This document shows positions 42,345 to 54,600 of a stretch of 64,000 bases of DNA, piece after piece. The translations under genes were made by a program, and so were the position numbers. Origin of the DNA: Scolanthus callimorphus (Eukaryota; Cnidaria; Anthozoa; Actiniaria; Edwardsiidae). The first letter of the stretch is position 1. Each line of letters begins with the position of its first letter. The notes beneath the pieces were generated by a model, which was given only the letters and a program-made list of their open reading frames with translations, did not search any database and was not told the DNA's origin. Location of the stretch: NCBI GenBank assembly GCA_033964015.1, contig CM066924.1, positions 23,618,280 to 23,682,279 on the forward strand, read 5' to 3'.

Positions 42345-45300
42345 ATTTTCCCCTACTCTGATTGCCTTGACGTTCGCATGTACTAAATAACTCTCTCAAT
42401 AGTGCAAGACCCCTTAATAGGGAGAAGCGTTAACAACCAATCTAGGCGGGCATAGATAGCAAGATAACTATGCAGGAACCAATCAACGAGCTTGTCTGAA
42501 TACTTCCGATGTGTTTATGTTCAATTGATACGAGGCTCTTGTTTGTCACTAGTTGACAGGCTAATTATTACTTTAGAAAAAACTAATCACTAATGAGGGG
42601 CTGCGCAAGAAGAATAGCGCTTTATTCTCTTCAATGAAAAGACGGTCTTGATAACTTGATTGACATTGAATATTAGCCACACACAACACGAGCATGTTTT
42701 CTTTTGCGGAATGACTTTCTTTAAGGCGATGTAACTTCTAAATGTGCTAACGAGCCTGTTTTTAATCCTGTTTGTTTCTTTTCACTTGCCAGAAATTGCC
42801 AGGTAATGGAAAAAACCAATATGACATACTGTTTTATATGTCACTCTTAGTTTACATAAATCATCTACTTAGTGTAAAACCGCAGAATCATCATTAAAAC
42901 TCATAACATGGCTTACTCGTAATGTCCCTAGTAAAACCAACACAGATCCCTAGACATGTAGAAAAAATAAGGATGTAATTACTGCTTCACTCCAAATGAG
43001 TCTTATCTTTATTTGCTCTATTATCGCCTAATGGTTCCATGTTGACTGGCTAATTTGATTTGCCTCAACTAAGACACATGTAAAACTTCTCTATCTTGAC
43101 CGTGAAGAACTGCAAAGCTGAAAATGAAGTCATAAATATCCCGAAGCTAGAGGGCCTTTTCCTAAAATGGTTTGGTTTATTCATCTGTAAAAGTTATTCC
43201 CGCAGGCTGTGTTAAATTACTCAAGTCTCGTTTGAACCTAAATTTATCCCTAAATATAGTAATTATAACCTGCTGAAAAGACCAACTAATCATTTTATCC
43301 ATTATTCAAAATCGCCAACCGAAACGCTGACGAATCCCTTTTTTGTTGTCATGGCAACAACCGGAGTGACGTACGTTTTTGTGTTTTGACATGACACGTG
43401 AAAAGATACAGAAAGCACTAGCACTCTGAGCATTCCCGGAAACCCAAAGGTTACGGCAATGCACTTTGACAAAAACGACTAATGCAAACTTGTAAGTAGC
43501 CTGGATAGCACGTTTTCCATAATTCCCCTTATTTTCTCGGTTTCTTTCTCCTAAAAACACACGGAACGCTTGCTACGCAGGCTAACTTGTAAGGGGAACC
43601 AGTGCCAGAAATTTGGCAGAAAGCCATAGGGTAGTTCCATAAAGTACAATATGCTTTGAAATTATGGGAACTATTGATTGAAGTTGCTGTTATGAGACAG
43701 CCGATAATGAGACTGGGAAACCTTATGTGCGCCACTTGTTTAACGGCATTTTCGAGTAATGCTTTGATTTCATGTTTAGACCATGCTTGCGGAATAATTC
43801 GTTTTTAATGATTTGGGGGCTCCCTGTCCAGTTAAGTCGCTTTGTAACTTCATTAATGCCCATAGCTTCTGCGCTATTAACAAATATTTCAGAAGAATGG
43901 AGCAGTTACTATAGAAGCGGCCCCTCATACGCGCCGCCTGTGTAATATTAAGTCGAGTAAATTAAAAATCAGCTTATTAACCCAGCCTGGACGTGTTTTT
44001 AATATTGTACTTGTGTTCGATGCCGCCGCGGTATTGGTGCTTTGACGGCCTTTCATACTCTCTTGGTCTTTTCAGCGGCAGTTTACCGTTACAAAGCCTT
44101 AACAGCCTCTCGGCTACTCTTATTTGTCTACTCCGTACGCTCTCGCTGTGAAGATTATAACAACTTATACTCGAGCTAGCCACTTATAAAGACATTTCAT
44201 GTAGAGGTTTAACCATAAGCAAGGCTTTGAAGCAAGAGAAGAAAGTTAACAGGTTGAGGAAGGAAGAATAATAAATGTCAGACGCGCACCTCTACCGTTA
44301 TGGACGATTAGAGGATTAGCTCATTGTTTGTTGCCGCTTAAATACTAAAAATAACCATAGAAATATCAGTTTTTAATAACACCGACAGTATTAGATTCAC
44401 ACATCAGAATGTTCGCACACGTGGATAACAATATATTGAAAACTATTCGCCACCGCCCTTAAGTAGTATGCTCTGTGCATTAGCATACTCAATTGCTTAA
44501 ATTACCGATTTTCCGTTATGTAAACAGTCAAACAAGTACAAAAGATGAAGTACGCGTTTTCTACTTGTACACGCATTGAAGACCCATTGAACAAATTAGT
44601 TTTCAAGCAAATCTGAACCTATATAGTAGCCTGTTTAAAACTTGGAACCTAATACGATGTCACTTTTCATTTTCTTTGGGTTTTTGCCTGTGGACAGGAA
44701 TTATTAGTACGTTTTGTAGCGTATTTTAGAAAATGTTGGAAGTACTGTTCTTGGACTAGACTAAAGAGCGCTGAGTATAAAGAATCTCACGAGAAAAGCC
44801 GATCTGGTCTGAGGTAGTAATTTTGAGTTGATGATACTAAACTATCGACAGTGTGTTACATTTTTTCGGCGCATTACACGTTGCGATTGAAAAGGGCGCT
44901 TTGTGACATTCTACTGAAGAATCTAACAAATGCCACTGGCAGTCTTGGGTCAATAGAAATCAACAGAAGTCACGCCCGTGCTGTTATAGCTGTTCCAAGC
45001 TAGGATACTTCAACCTATTGGATTAATGCTGGGTTAGCGCTAAACCACTTTCCAAACTGGTCTGTCTGTGGATTTACATCATCTCCAGCCAATCAAAGCA
45101 ATCCTTGTATTAAAATTCCCTCCAATTTTGCGCGTGCTTGTCTGCCACAGGAAACCGACATATTTTGCTGTGCATTTTTTCTTAGATTTATTCTACGGTA
45201 CCCATATTTGTAATAACAATTGAGAGGGAGGTTGATCCATGTCGTTTTGTCATGGCTAGGATAGACAGGTTCTGTATTTGTGCTGTTGGTATAATAATAA

Positions 45301-45463
45301 TAATTTTAAAATGAAAAAGAAGAAGAGAACTGAAATCGAACTGAAAAAGAAATGAAAGAAACTGAAATGTAAATAGAAGAAAAAAAAGAAAAAAAAAAGA
45401 ATTGTAAAAGGAAAATGGATAATAGTTAATTATACATTCTAAACCATGTAATTGAAAATAAAT
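42345..45463. other. rx upstream region, no gene recognised
   Basis: AT-rich, repeat-poor. A CCAAT motif lies at about 42,478, 130 bp upstream of the rx start codon. A long A/T-biased stretch (45,300-45,420) gives a spurious hydrophobic frame. Confidence 0.4.
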
Positions 45464-45767
45464 GCTCATAAATAGGGGCGTCCCTCTCTAGTATTGCCCT
45501 ATTGATAAGGCATTTTGGCAGACCTAGTTATTTTTAGAACGGTTTTACCGCTAAATAAAATTCGTTGTATCAGACGCCTGTCATTGGCGAGATATGCACG
45601 TGCAAGCACGCAAGCACTGATTTCTTGTTGTTGTCTGCTATTGTTATTCTAAATAAACGGGACCGCAGAGGCATAGAAACAAGAGTAAATACCAATCTAA
45701 AAATAGCTAGGTCTGTCAAAACGCCTTATCAAGAATATATATCAGAGGGACGCCCCTACTTATGAGC
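45464..45767. mobile_element. 304-bp MITE with TAGGGGCGTCCCTCT termini
   Basis: GCTCATAAATAGGGGCGTCC at the left is inverted as GGACGCCCCTACTTATGAGC at the right. The arms continue with GATAAGGCATTTTGGCAGAC / GTCTGTCAAAACGCCTTATC and CCTAGTTATTTTTAG / CTAAAAATAGCTAGG. Confidence 0.8.
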
Positions 45768-46371
45768 CCCTGGCATATACCAAAAAAATAATATAATAAT
45801 AATTTAATATCTTATAGTAGCGCATTCATGGCGAGATGATCGAATGTGCTTTACATATGATAAATTACAATAATATAAAATCCAAAAATTAAGCTATGAT
45901 AATTACATGTATTTCTGGAATATATAAAAATGAGAATGAAATAAATCAATAATGGTAGTAAAACAATAAAATAACAAGGGGCCCAGAATACACCCTGTTA
46001 CACCCCATATTAAGCGTTGCCTTCGATCCTGTAATGGCTCATTAACAGGCTGCAATTTGTCGTACCGATTCCTTTGCGCTTTATTCGGTGTCGACCCGTC
46101 ACGCTGAAAGATCTGCCGATGACAACGCAACTGGCAGACTTTTTAGTGCTGGCCTCGATTTTTCTTCGGGTAAATCAAATACGTAGCGGCTCAAAGTACA
46201 ATCGACATATCGACAACCCGACATATCGCAGCGTGCAAATCAGCCATAAAAAGGAAAGAAAACCAGGAGGACAACGATGAGGAAATGGCTCCGCGTAATT
46301 GACCTAACCAAAGCTTTTTGCAAAGATGCCAATTCTCCCCCGCCAGTCTCCCGCATTAATCTCACGCTAAA
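45768..46371. other. Intergenic spacer
   Basis: AATAATATAATAATAATTT microsatellite near 45,787. No gene recognised. Confidence 0.4.
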
Positions 46372-46583
46372 CACAGGGAATTCCTGCTGAAACCCATCCA
46401 TGGGAAAAGCTGAATTTCCCAAGGCACACGCATGGGAAGTGTTCGGAATTCACATGGATAGCCATGGGAAATCCGAACACCTCTGACATTCTGCTACCAT
46501 GGGTAATTCAGCTTTTCCCATGGATGGGTTTACATTTATCTGTTAAAAAAAAAATGGATGGGTTTGTGCAGAAATTCCCTGTG
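46372..46583. mobile_element. ~212-bp MITE with CACAGGGAATTCCTGC termini
   Basis: CACAGGGAATTCCTGC ... GCAGAAATTCCCTGTG. Inner arms AAACCCATCCATGGGAAAAG / CTTTTCCCATGGATGGGTTT, and GTGTTCGGAATT / AAATCCGAACAC at the centre, where CCATGG is repeated. Confidence 0.8.
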
Positions 46584-47482
46584 AAAATCGTTTTCATCAT
46601 ACATTTACTGTATTTCTCCTGCTAAATTTTCCTTGAATTTGCAGTTTGATTATTCCAGGCTCCACAAAGAGTAACAAGTTAAGCGTTTCAATAGTCAAGG
46701 GGTTTCGACAATACTCGGACACTTTGTTTCATTTGAATATTTTATTCGTTTTCATGTTTATATATATATATGCTTGACTTTTGAGCAAATGATTTGATTT
46801 CTATGTCCATCTGGGCGTGCGGAGGTACAATTTTACATAGGGTATAGAGAAATAGGAAAAGGAAGGCTTTACTATCAATAACATGCAGCATGAGATTCTT
46901 CTGTACACTTGATTTTTTTAAATTTTCTATGAAAACAACTGTAGGATGGCAGAGTGATATACATCATTAAATAATATTTAAATAAACCGAACCATTATGC
47001 TCACTTTAATCGTTAAATAAATTCTAAATCTCTGTCATCTACACATTTACAACAAATTCGACGAAAATGAAGGTGGAATTGCTACCAGAATTCCGAGCTA
47101 TAAGCTCATAAATAAGCATTAAGTAAATAAGTGGTCCCTATTTTATGTTGAATACAATAAATTCCAAATAATCCTAAAGTGAACATGGTTTGGGTCTTTC
47201 TCAAAAGCAATTGTCCAAAGTTTTGATTTTGTCAACGGTTTTTCCGTTTATAAATAATACGAAATTCTACAATACTCTACATATTGTGATTCGAAGTTAG
47301 CTTTCCTCTAGAAAGCTGTCGCCTAAAATAGCGAGTGTCAGCTTTTATAAAGCTAAACTACTTGTCCTTCTCTGGGTATATGCTATGTGCTTCTAAAGCT
47401 CTGTCTAATTTATTCTACGATTTGATGTTAAGAGAAGGAAATTAGATGGTGATGCGATTTTTCCAGTAACTTGATTTCAATA
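46584..47482. other. Intergenic spacer
   Basis: AT-rich, TATATATATA run at about 46,760. No gene or repeat recognised. Confidence 0.35.
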
Positions 47483-47740
47483 ATAGAGCGGATTTCACAT
47501 GACTGTCAAGACTTGTTATGTAATTGAGATTGCTTTGTGTTCTCATTGGCTACTCATTTTTCTCAGCCTATCAAATTCTGTAGTAAATACAATTGTGTAA
47601 TTACTCAGTAATTGGTTCTGCTTGCAATTGGCTGAGGAAAAAGCCATTTAGCAGCAAGTCGTGATTTCTCTCGATTCTGATTGGCTAGTGATTGCTCGAT
47701 TGCAATTGTTTTCACGACAGTCATGTGAAAACCGCTCTAT
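47483..47740. mobile_element. ~258-bp MITE with TAGAGCGG termini and TA target duplication
   Basis: GAGCGGATTTCACATGACTG / CAGTCATGTGAAAACCGCTC between TA dinucleotides. TGATTGGCTA-type pieces recur inside. The TA duplication suggests a Tc1/mariner-type mechanism (inference). Confidence 0.75.
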
Positions 47741-48436
47741 ACACCTATTTCAGAAAAGGTTGGACCGTCACAACTGTCTGTTATAGCCCGCGTTGCATCA
47801 TGGGAGAAACTAGGAAGTTCACCAAGAGTACATAAATAAGTGTACAACATGATAATAGGGCGTGAGAGTACCTTTAGACAGACCTAGTTATTTTTAGATT
47901 GGTACTTAGTCTTCTAAAGTCACGCACAGAGAACAACAAAAGGCATAAAACAATAGGCCTAATTAAAGAATATAGTCTTGCAAGAGCGTGCGTATCGGTT
48001 GAGCGGTTGTAAATACCAAAGCTTTAATGAGCTACTGATGAAATGAATTTGATTGGCTTCAAAAACAATAGAATTATAATTCAGCGAGAAAAAAAGTTCT
48101 AAAGCCCTGGATTTTTATTGTACTCCTGGGAAGTCATTGAAACGCCAGGAATTTCTAACAAAGTCCTGTAAAACTCCTGAAAAAATGAAACAAATTTCAT
48201 CATTCACAAAATCAAGAATGTAATAATTCTAAGAATCGTTTTCAAGCTTGAAACATTATTGAAAATGGACTGATAAGGCTGAAAATTATCCTGCCAGGAA
48301 AATTCCTGGAAAAATTCTGAAACAGCTCCTTAAAACTCTTGGATTTTTTCAAATTTCTGAGCGTACGAACGGTGCGTTTTGCTATGCCTATCATGACGCA
48401 TTGCGGGCTGTGACAGACCTTTTCTGAAATAGGTGT
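47741..48436. mobile_element. ~696-bp element with ACACCTATTTCAGAAAAGG termini
   Basis: Starts immediately where the previous MITE ends. ACACCTATTTCAGAAAAGGT and ACCTTTTCTGAAATAGGTGT form the ends, followed by GCCCGCGTTGCATCATGGGA and its inverse ATGACGCATTGCGGGC. A piece near 47,880-47,915 (CAGACCTAGTTATTTTTAGA) is shared with the MITE at 45,464. Confidence 0.75.
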
Positions 48437-48480
48437 ATGAAGTGCTAAGGGCCATAGAGTCAGGACTAGAAGTAATATTT

Positions 48481-48607
48481 AAAAGCCGACTATTCGGACT
48501 TGACGGGATTTCAAAGTCCGCGCAATTAGTTCCAGTCCGAGTCGAAGGCGAGGACTGAACTAATTGCGCGGCTTTGAAATCCCGTCAAGTCCGAATAGGA
48601 GGCTTTT
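48481..48607. repeat. 127-bp near-perfect palindrome
   Basis: AAAAGCCGACTATTCGGACT ... GCGCAATTAGTT and its inverse, with a CCGAGTCGAAGGCGAGGAC centre. Confidence 0.8.
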
Positions 48608-48614
48608 GAATTAC

Positions 48615-48797
48615 TTCAAATACTCAATAATTATTCATGACCTAATTAACCAACACAGAGTTCAAAGGTCTTTGGACCTTGAAAAGTTTTCAAGTCCCAC
48701 TTGCAGTATCTTCCTTGGATTTCAAGGTACTGCACGTGGTACAAAATGAGAGCTCTGGTTGGCTGATTAGGTCATGAATAATTAATGAGTATTTGAA
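48615..48797. repeat. 183-bp inverted repeat
   Basis: TTCAAATACTCAATAATTAT TCATGACCTAATTA at the left is inverted as TAGGTCATGAATAATTAATG AGTATTTGAA at the right, with a smaller CAAAGGTCTTTGGACCTTG palindrome inside. Confidence 0.75.
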
Positions 48798-48844
48798 TGA
48801 TAGATACAAGTCTATTTGGCTAATATGTTAAAGACCCTGCATCC

Positions 48845-49085
48845 GATGGGAGTTACAATGTTATGATCTTTTTGCTGTGTTTATGTAACACTATAAGAAA
48901 CTTTCAAAATAACACCATTAGTATACTGTTCTATGACTACATTTCATTTAAACCAGTTCTAGACCAAAGGATGGGTTGAAATTCCATGAGATTCAAACGG
49001 ATTGAGTTCACTACTTTTGCCGTCACCTGATAAGCATAGACGTTTTATGGGCTACAAAACTCACAAGTCACGCCCATCATTCACA
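48845..49085. repeat. Dispersed repeat shared with 31,615-31,860
   Basis: See the blocks listed for the other copy. This copy lacks some bases but keeps their order (GACCAAAGGATGG, TTGAAATTCCATG, GTTCACTACTTTT, TTTTATGGGCTAC). Confidence 0.7.
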
Positions 49086-50288
49086 GAGTCTTTAAATATT
49101 TCATGATGTTGCAATTTCATAGTTTTTACATTTGCCGTCAGCTTTGGCCCATCTTTGACCGACGTCAAGGTATCAAAGACGGATTTCTCTAGTTTATAAT
49201 ATCTTATAAGATCAAGTTACCGGAGAAATTACAGATTAAGTATTACAGTCTATTATTCCTTAGCTTGCTTGTTTCGGAGGTTGTCGTTAGAACCTTGTCC
49301 ATAGCCCTCTCGTTGAGACCCCTATGGACAATAAAAAAAACATATTTTAGAATCTCGAAATGCCCATGAAACTACTATGAAATACGTTACAATAATAACT
49401 TTGGATTTCATGTTCATTGTGGCTTTTTTCTACATCTTTTGAAAGTCATTCTCTGCACTTGAAATGAAATTGAAGACTTCCTCTTGAAAGTTTTGTTCAT
49501 TAAATTAAGTATCACAAAGTCATGATGACACTGCAAAACAAAATTCCTTTTCGTTAGAGCTAACTAATAAAATTTTAAATCAGTCACGAAAAAAGTGACT
49601 CAAATTCAGATAAGCATTAAGCGCAATGAAATGTGATCCATGAAACTATCATGAAAATGCCATTAAATTCGATTACGTTGCTATTAATTGATTGTCCTGA
49701 AACGATCACAAACAAATCGGAAAAATAATCAAACGTGACCCCAATTTTGAACAATGATATAAGTATGTCTAATTTTGAAATATATGATCTTGAAAATGTC
49801 ATGAAAATACCATTAAAATCCATGGCATCTCTATTTGCTGTCGCTAAATATTGCTTTGGGTTTTAGATGAAAATGGGTTGAATAATAACAGAATGAAAAG
49901 CAAGCTAAGGAATGATTGTATCGAGAAAAGCAAAATGCACATGCCAGTTGCAAATGTACTGCTCTAGGTCCATCGCTAGAGGACTATCAATAATATGTGT
50001 AGTTATGTAATTGTGCGTGCGTTGCATGTGCATAACTAGCAGATTATAACATCAATTCATCTATAGATTTATGGCGATTATGTGGTTATAAAAGTGACAT
50101 TCCTGATCTGCGAAGGCAATTCTCGTTCGTATATAAAATAGTCTCGATTAGTACGTAGCATTTATGCTTTCCTTTTTACGAATGCTTGCGAAAATAGTTT
50201 TGGACGCCTGATTGTTTCTATGGTCTTAATGCTTAAGAGTATTAAGCTATTCTCACTAGCAAAGCACAGGGACAATGTTAATTCACTG
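49086..50288. other. Intergenic spacer downstream of otp
   Basis: AT-rich. Variants of the phrase CATGAAAATACCATTAAA occur near 49,650 and 49,800. No gene recognised. Confidence 0.35.
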
Positions 50289-50492
50289 GTATACACTTAG
50301 GGTTGCACCGGGCGTCACGCCTAAGTATTTGTTGCAGCCCGCGTTGCATCATGGGAGCCAAACAATTCAAAATATATAGGTCAGATTTACCCTCGTTAAA
50401 ATTGCCCCTTGAAAAGGTCTCTGCCATGATGCACTGCAGGCTTCAACAAATAATTATGCATTCTACAGGATGCAACATTTTCTGGAATAGGT
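50289..50492. mobile_element. ~204-bp diverged MITE of the ACACCTATT family
   Basis: Left ACACTTAGGGTTGCACCGGG and TTGTTGCAGCCCGCGTTGCA. Right TGATGCACTGCAGGCTTCAA and AACATTTTCTGGAATAGGTG. Ends are imperfect but match the family at 47,741-48,436. Confidence 0.6.
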
Positions 50493-51119
50493 GTTAGGTA
50501 ATGTTTGCAATATTATTGTATCCAGATAGATATTGGGCAGTCGTCAAAAGATTCGAACCCCTTTAAAAAATTGTGAGGACCCTACCCAGCCTGGGCAGGT
50601 TGAGTTACCCTACCCCACCCAGTCTGGGCAGTTTGGGTTACTCTACACATATTGGAATGCAAGTTCATGTAGTCATGTCTACCTTGGAATCCATGTTTAT
50701 TCACGCTGGAAAGATTTTAGAATACATAGCTTGGAATTTGATAATTTCTATAGGGTACCCCGCCTTGGAATTCCACGCTACTCGAAAGCCATGCGTTCTG
50801 GGATCGACAAGGGAGAGGGGTGTGAATAGTTTTTACGACTGCCCATTAAGTCTGGCTCACATTGGAAACTGCACATGCACCCATGCATCCATCCGCTGGT
50901 GAATGTATAAATGTTGTCTCTGAACGCGCGTTTTGCTAGTTTCAACAGGGCAAATAGACATTGCGCTTGAACTACAGAATGCGACCATAAAACCCATGAA
51001 ATACAATCACATTAGTTGCTACTTCTTTGCTGTTTCTTGTTGTATAAATAACGCCCTTAGTGTTTAACACCTTGTAGCATCCCATGGGTTTACTGAGCGC
51101 AATCTAAGCAGTTGCAAAC

Positions 51120-51635
51120 CTATCTATATATAAACGCAGCCCTATGTTCCACAGCTTTTCTTCGCAAACTTGCAATGCTAGTCCCGCGCCATTGCTCACC
51201 GCCGTTTATGTTGCACTGAATATCCTGTAACGTCGGCGAGGAGGAGATTGTCATTTCCCTGGTAGCAAAGGGCTGTGGATAACTCTGCTGGGATTGGGGA
51301 CTACTCTGTTGTTGAATGGCCATCCCTAAATGGGACCGCGGAATAGGTGACTGGAGCGGGTATGATTGGGGTAGCACGTCGTGCCCTTGCGTGAACGGAT
51401 GATGAGGAGGAGAGAGAGGAAGAGACGGAGAGGGGCCTGGTGCCATTGTCGGCATACTTCCGGTGACTGCGGGCGGCCAGCGGTGGTCGTTGTGAAATGT
51501 ACATAACGTATCACCGATTGGCCCAGCGTTGTAGGCTTGTGCCATGTGCGATGGGAGAATAGGGGCGGGAGGGCGAAGGATGGATGCTGTCTTCTTGCGC
51601 TTCTTCCACTTAGCGCGGCGATTCTGAAACCATAC
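51120..51635 (-). CDS. otp: otp exon 3 (homeodomain helix 3 to OAR)
   Basis: Acceptor [37 protein letters not shown], then Pro/Ser/Gln-rich activation-type sequence and the OAR tail. Stop TAG at 51,120-51,122. Confidence 0.95.
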   Translation of the reverse strand, partial: VWFQNRRAKWKKRKKTASILRPPAPILPSHMAQAYNAGPIGDTLCTFHNDHRWPPAVTGSMPTMAPGPSPSLPLSPPHHPFTQGHDVLPQSYPLQSPIPRSHLGMAIQQQSSPQSQQSYPQPFATREMTISSSPTLQDIQCNINGGEQWRGTSIASLRRKAVEHRAAFIYR

Positions 51636-54600
51636 CTGAAAAATATTCGATATTGACTCTCAATTTGTACTCCTGAGTTATCTAGTGTACCTGGGAAGGA
51701 CGCACATAAAATGACGACAGTAAAAGCAGAGATGATGGTGATGTTGACGATGATGATGTTGATGATGATGTTGATGAAGACGATAATGTAGCAGTAAAAG
51801 TAATAGCATAGTATAATGACGATGGAATAATGCGATGATGAGGGTGATGATGATGAGGGGGTGATGATGATGAGGGTGATGTTGACGAGGGTGATAATGA
51901 TGAGGGTGATGATGATGATGAGGGTGTTGATGATGAGGGTGATAATGATGAGGGTGATGATGATGATGAGGGTGTTGATGATGAGGGTGATAATGATGAG
52001 GGTGTTGATGATGATGAGGGTGTTGATGATGAGGGTGATGATGATGACGAGGGTGATAATGATGATGTGGTGAACGTTGGAAAAAGTATATTATTTTCTT
52101 GATTTAAAGGAAAACTCGAAAACAATCTAACATGTACTTCTGATTTGTTTCACTACTTTTCTGATTTGTTTCACAACTACTTTTCCAGTCATTCCTTCCC
52201 AGGCAATTTTGAGAAATTTGCGAAAACAAATCTGAAGTTTTATGCCTTCTTCGTTCGGGATTATCCTGTGTTGCGACTCTAAAGGGGAGAGGAGGGTGTA
52301 GAGGGCAAGAGAAAGTCGAGCGAGCGGACGAGAGCGGCTGGGGGAGATGGGATAACTATATTTCTTGAAAACAAACACTTCAACGGTCGTATTAACTTTG
52401 AGAATGTTTTTGGTATCTCCAGGATTATCCTGAATCTTTTTTTAGGTTCTAACTATTGACCAAAGTATTATCTGAATTTCATAGAACAGAGGCTGCGCTT
52501 GATAAGCAAGAAATCGAACACTACACAAAAATCGGCCTAGTAAAAGTTTTAAAATTCTCATTTTTGAAATCAATTAAACGCTGTAGACCATGTTTTGTGC
52601 AAGTCAACAAAGATATCGAAAATGTTATTATTGTAAGTTCAAAGTACATATACATGCTTTCTTTTACAGACCGCAAGAACAAATGTACGAAGCTTTGGAG
52701 ATATTTGATTACAGTTTGCGTGGTGGTGTCTTGGATACAGGTGAGTTTGTATCTGATAATTTTATGAATAATGTAGAAGTTTGTGTTTATGCACGTATTC
52801 GGCCTGAAGTTTATGCTAACACAGAACTAAGCTGGGGAGATCAAAAGATCCGCCTCCAAACACTAAACCGCACAAAGAAGCGGATAAATATGCGGCTATG
52901 TTCATCCTGTGATTGGCTACTTTGATTTTGTCAAGGCTTTGTGAAATGTTAATAATTTTCTAATTTTCTCCTAGTTCACGCAATAACAATTCAATTTTTG
53001 TTGAGAATATTTAGAGGTTGTACATAGTAATCGAAAGTGATAGATTTTATTGGCGTTTTCATCAGCCAGTTTACTGATATAAAAATACTGATATAATAAA
53101 ATATACTGATATAATCTGATATATTTTGATGTCTTGAATGATCCTTTGACTTAACAAAGGATTCATAAAAAAAGCCACGATGGTAAACCGGTGGCACTGG
53201 TCGCCCTTAAACAATACACACACAAAATGGAATTGTTTAAAGCGACAACGATGTTTTCAGGTTGAAGTAAAAAATATCATGGCATTAGTTATATCATTTG
53301 ATTGGTAAATGATGTATCAGGTTCTATTTCATGTGATAAACGTTTAAACGTACTTTGTTAGAAACCTAAGATTATAAAGGTTGAAAATCTTAGGGTATAT
53401 TCCTCAGGATGTGGAAGAGTTCTTGTTGCTCACGACTTCACATGGTTATTTTCCCAGAAGTATTGTTTCCTCCTAAGCTAATTGTTTGAATAGCCAAAGA
53501 AAATGCTAAAGGCAAAAATAACCAAATTCAAAACCCATAAAAAGACTCTTCCCAATTTAACTCAACATAAGAAGAAAGTCTAAACATTTTAACAGAGTCT
53601 TAAACTTTGTTGTGATAACGTTGATTAAACAGTCAAGAGCCCTGAGATTTGAAAAGTTAAAATAGTCTTTTGATTGCACCAGAATATTGAGCCGAACTGA
53701 ATAAGAAGGAAGTCGTTGACTTTTAATTGCTTATTTAGAGCTTGACTACCGGCCAATATGCCACGATCTGCAAATACGCTAAAAACGCGAGCCGGCCAAT
53801 TAGAAAGGTGTCCGCAGTTTCCGCGAGGGGCAAGGCAAACGAAAGACAACTTCTTTCGTATAAAATTTTCTCAACCCTGCCGTTCTTTGATCTAAGACTT
53901 AATTCTTGTTGATGTTCGTATATGTGTATTCTATTAAAACTTGACCTCATTTTTGTAAGTGCAAAACGAATTGAACAAATTTTTGCCACTTATGTAAACC
54001 ACCTTAAGAGGCTTTGATTAGCCTAAATTAGCACTTGAAAACGTTAGCTTTTGTGCTGCACTTTTAGTGTTAGAAACTTGTCTGACATCAAGAGCAACTC
54101 TACAAGACAATGAAATTCTAAATAGAAATCTCAATAAAGTGCTTATGACCAAGGGTTTAACTAAATCTCGATTTAGAGAGCTTATATTTGCACAGTGAAA
54201 ATCGCAAATGATCGAGAATTTGCCAGACGATCAATACCTCTGCGATCGGTGGTAATTTTAGCATTTAGCGGTAATGAAGGAGTAGTCGCCGTCCATTGCT
54301 AGATTACATAAAACTGTTAAAAACTAAGCAGTATTAAAGAACAGCAAAAACAGCAGAATCAGCAAAGCGCCCAAGAAAATGAAATACCAAAACAACGAAA
54401 CTAAATGAACTCGACCACAGTAACTACCTACGCTAGCTGCAAATCACATCAAGAGGTTCTTTAGTTGATAAAGTGCGCTTTTAAGTTTTATTGGGAGAAA
54501 AGGTAAACATCTACATGTATTTTCTTAGCGTGGGAAACTCAGTGAAAATTAAAATGTTGAGATTATTGAATCTTGCGGTCGTATCAAATAAAATCGTCGA

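Noticed and set aside
45188..45469. Phe-rich hydrophobic 93-codon frame resembling a membrane protein
   Set aside because: Encoded by an A/G-biased low-complexity tract (45,300-45,420) read on the opposite strand. No start context or homology.
51682..52125. 147-codon Ser/Pro-rich frame and an opposite Met/Val-rich frame
   Set aside because: Both are produced by the GATGAGGGT minisatellite within otp intron 2. No splice or domain evidence.
52456..52925. Overlapping 103- and 111-codon frames within otp intron 2
   Set aside because: No recognisable family, overlapping alternative frames and no matching splice partners.
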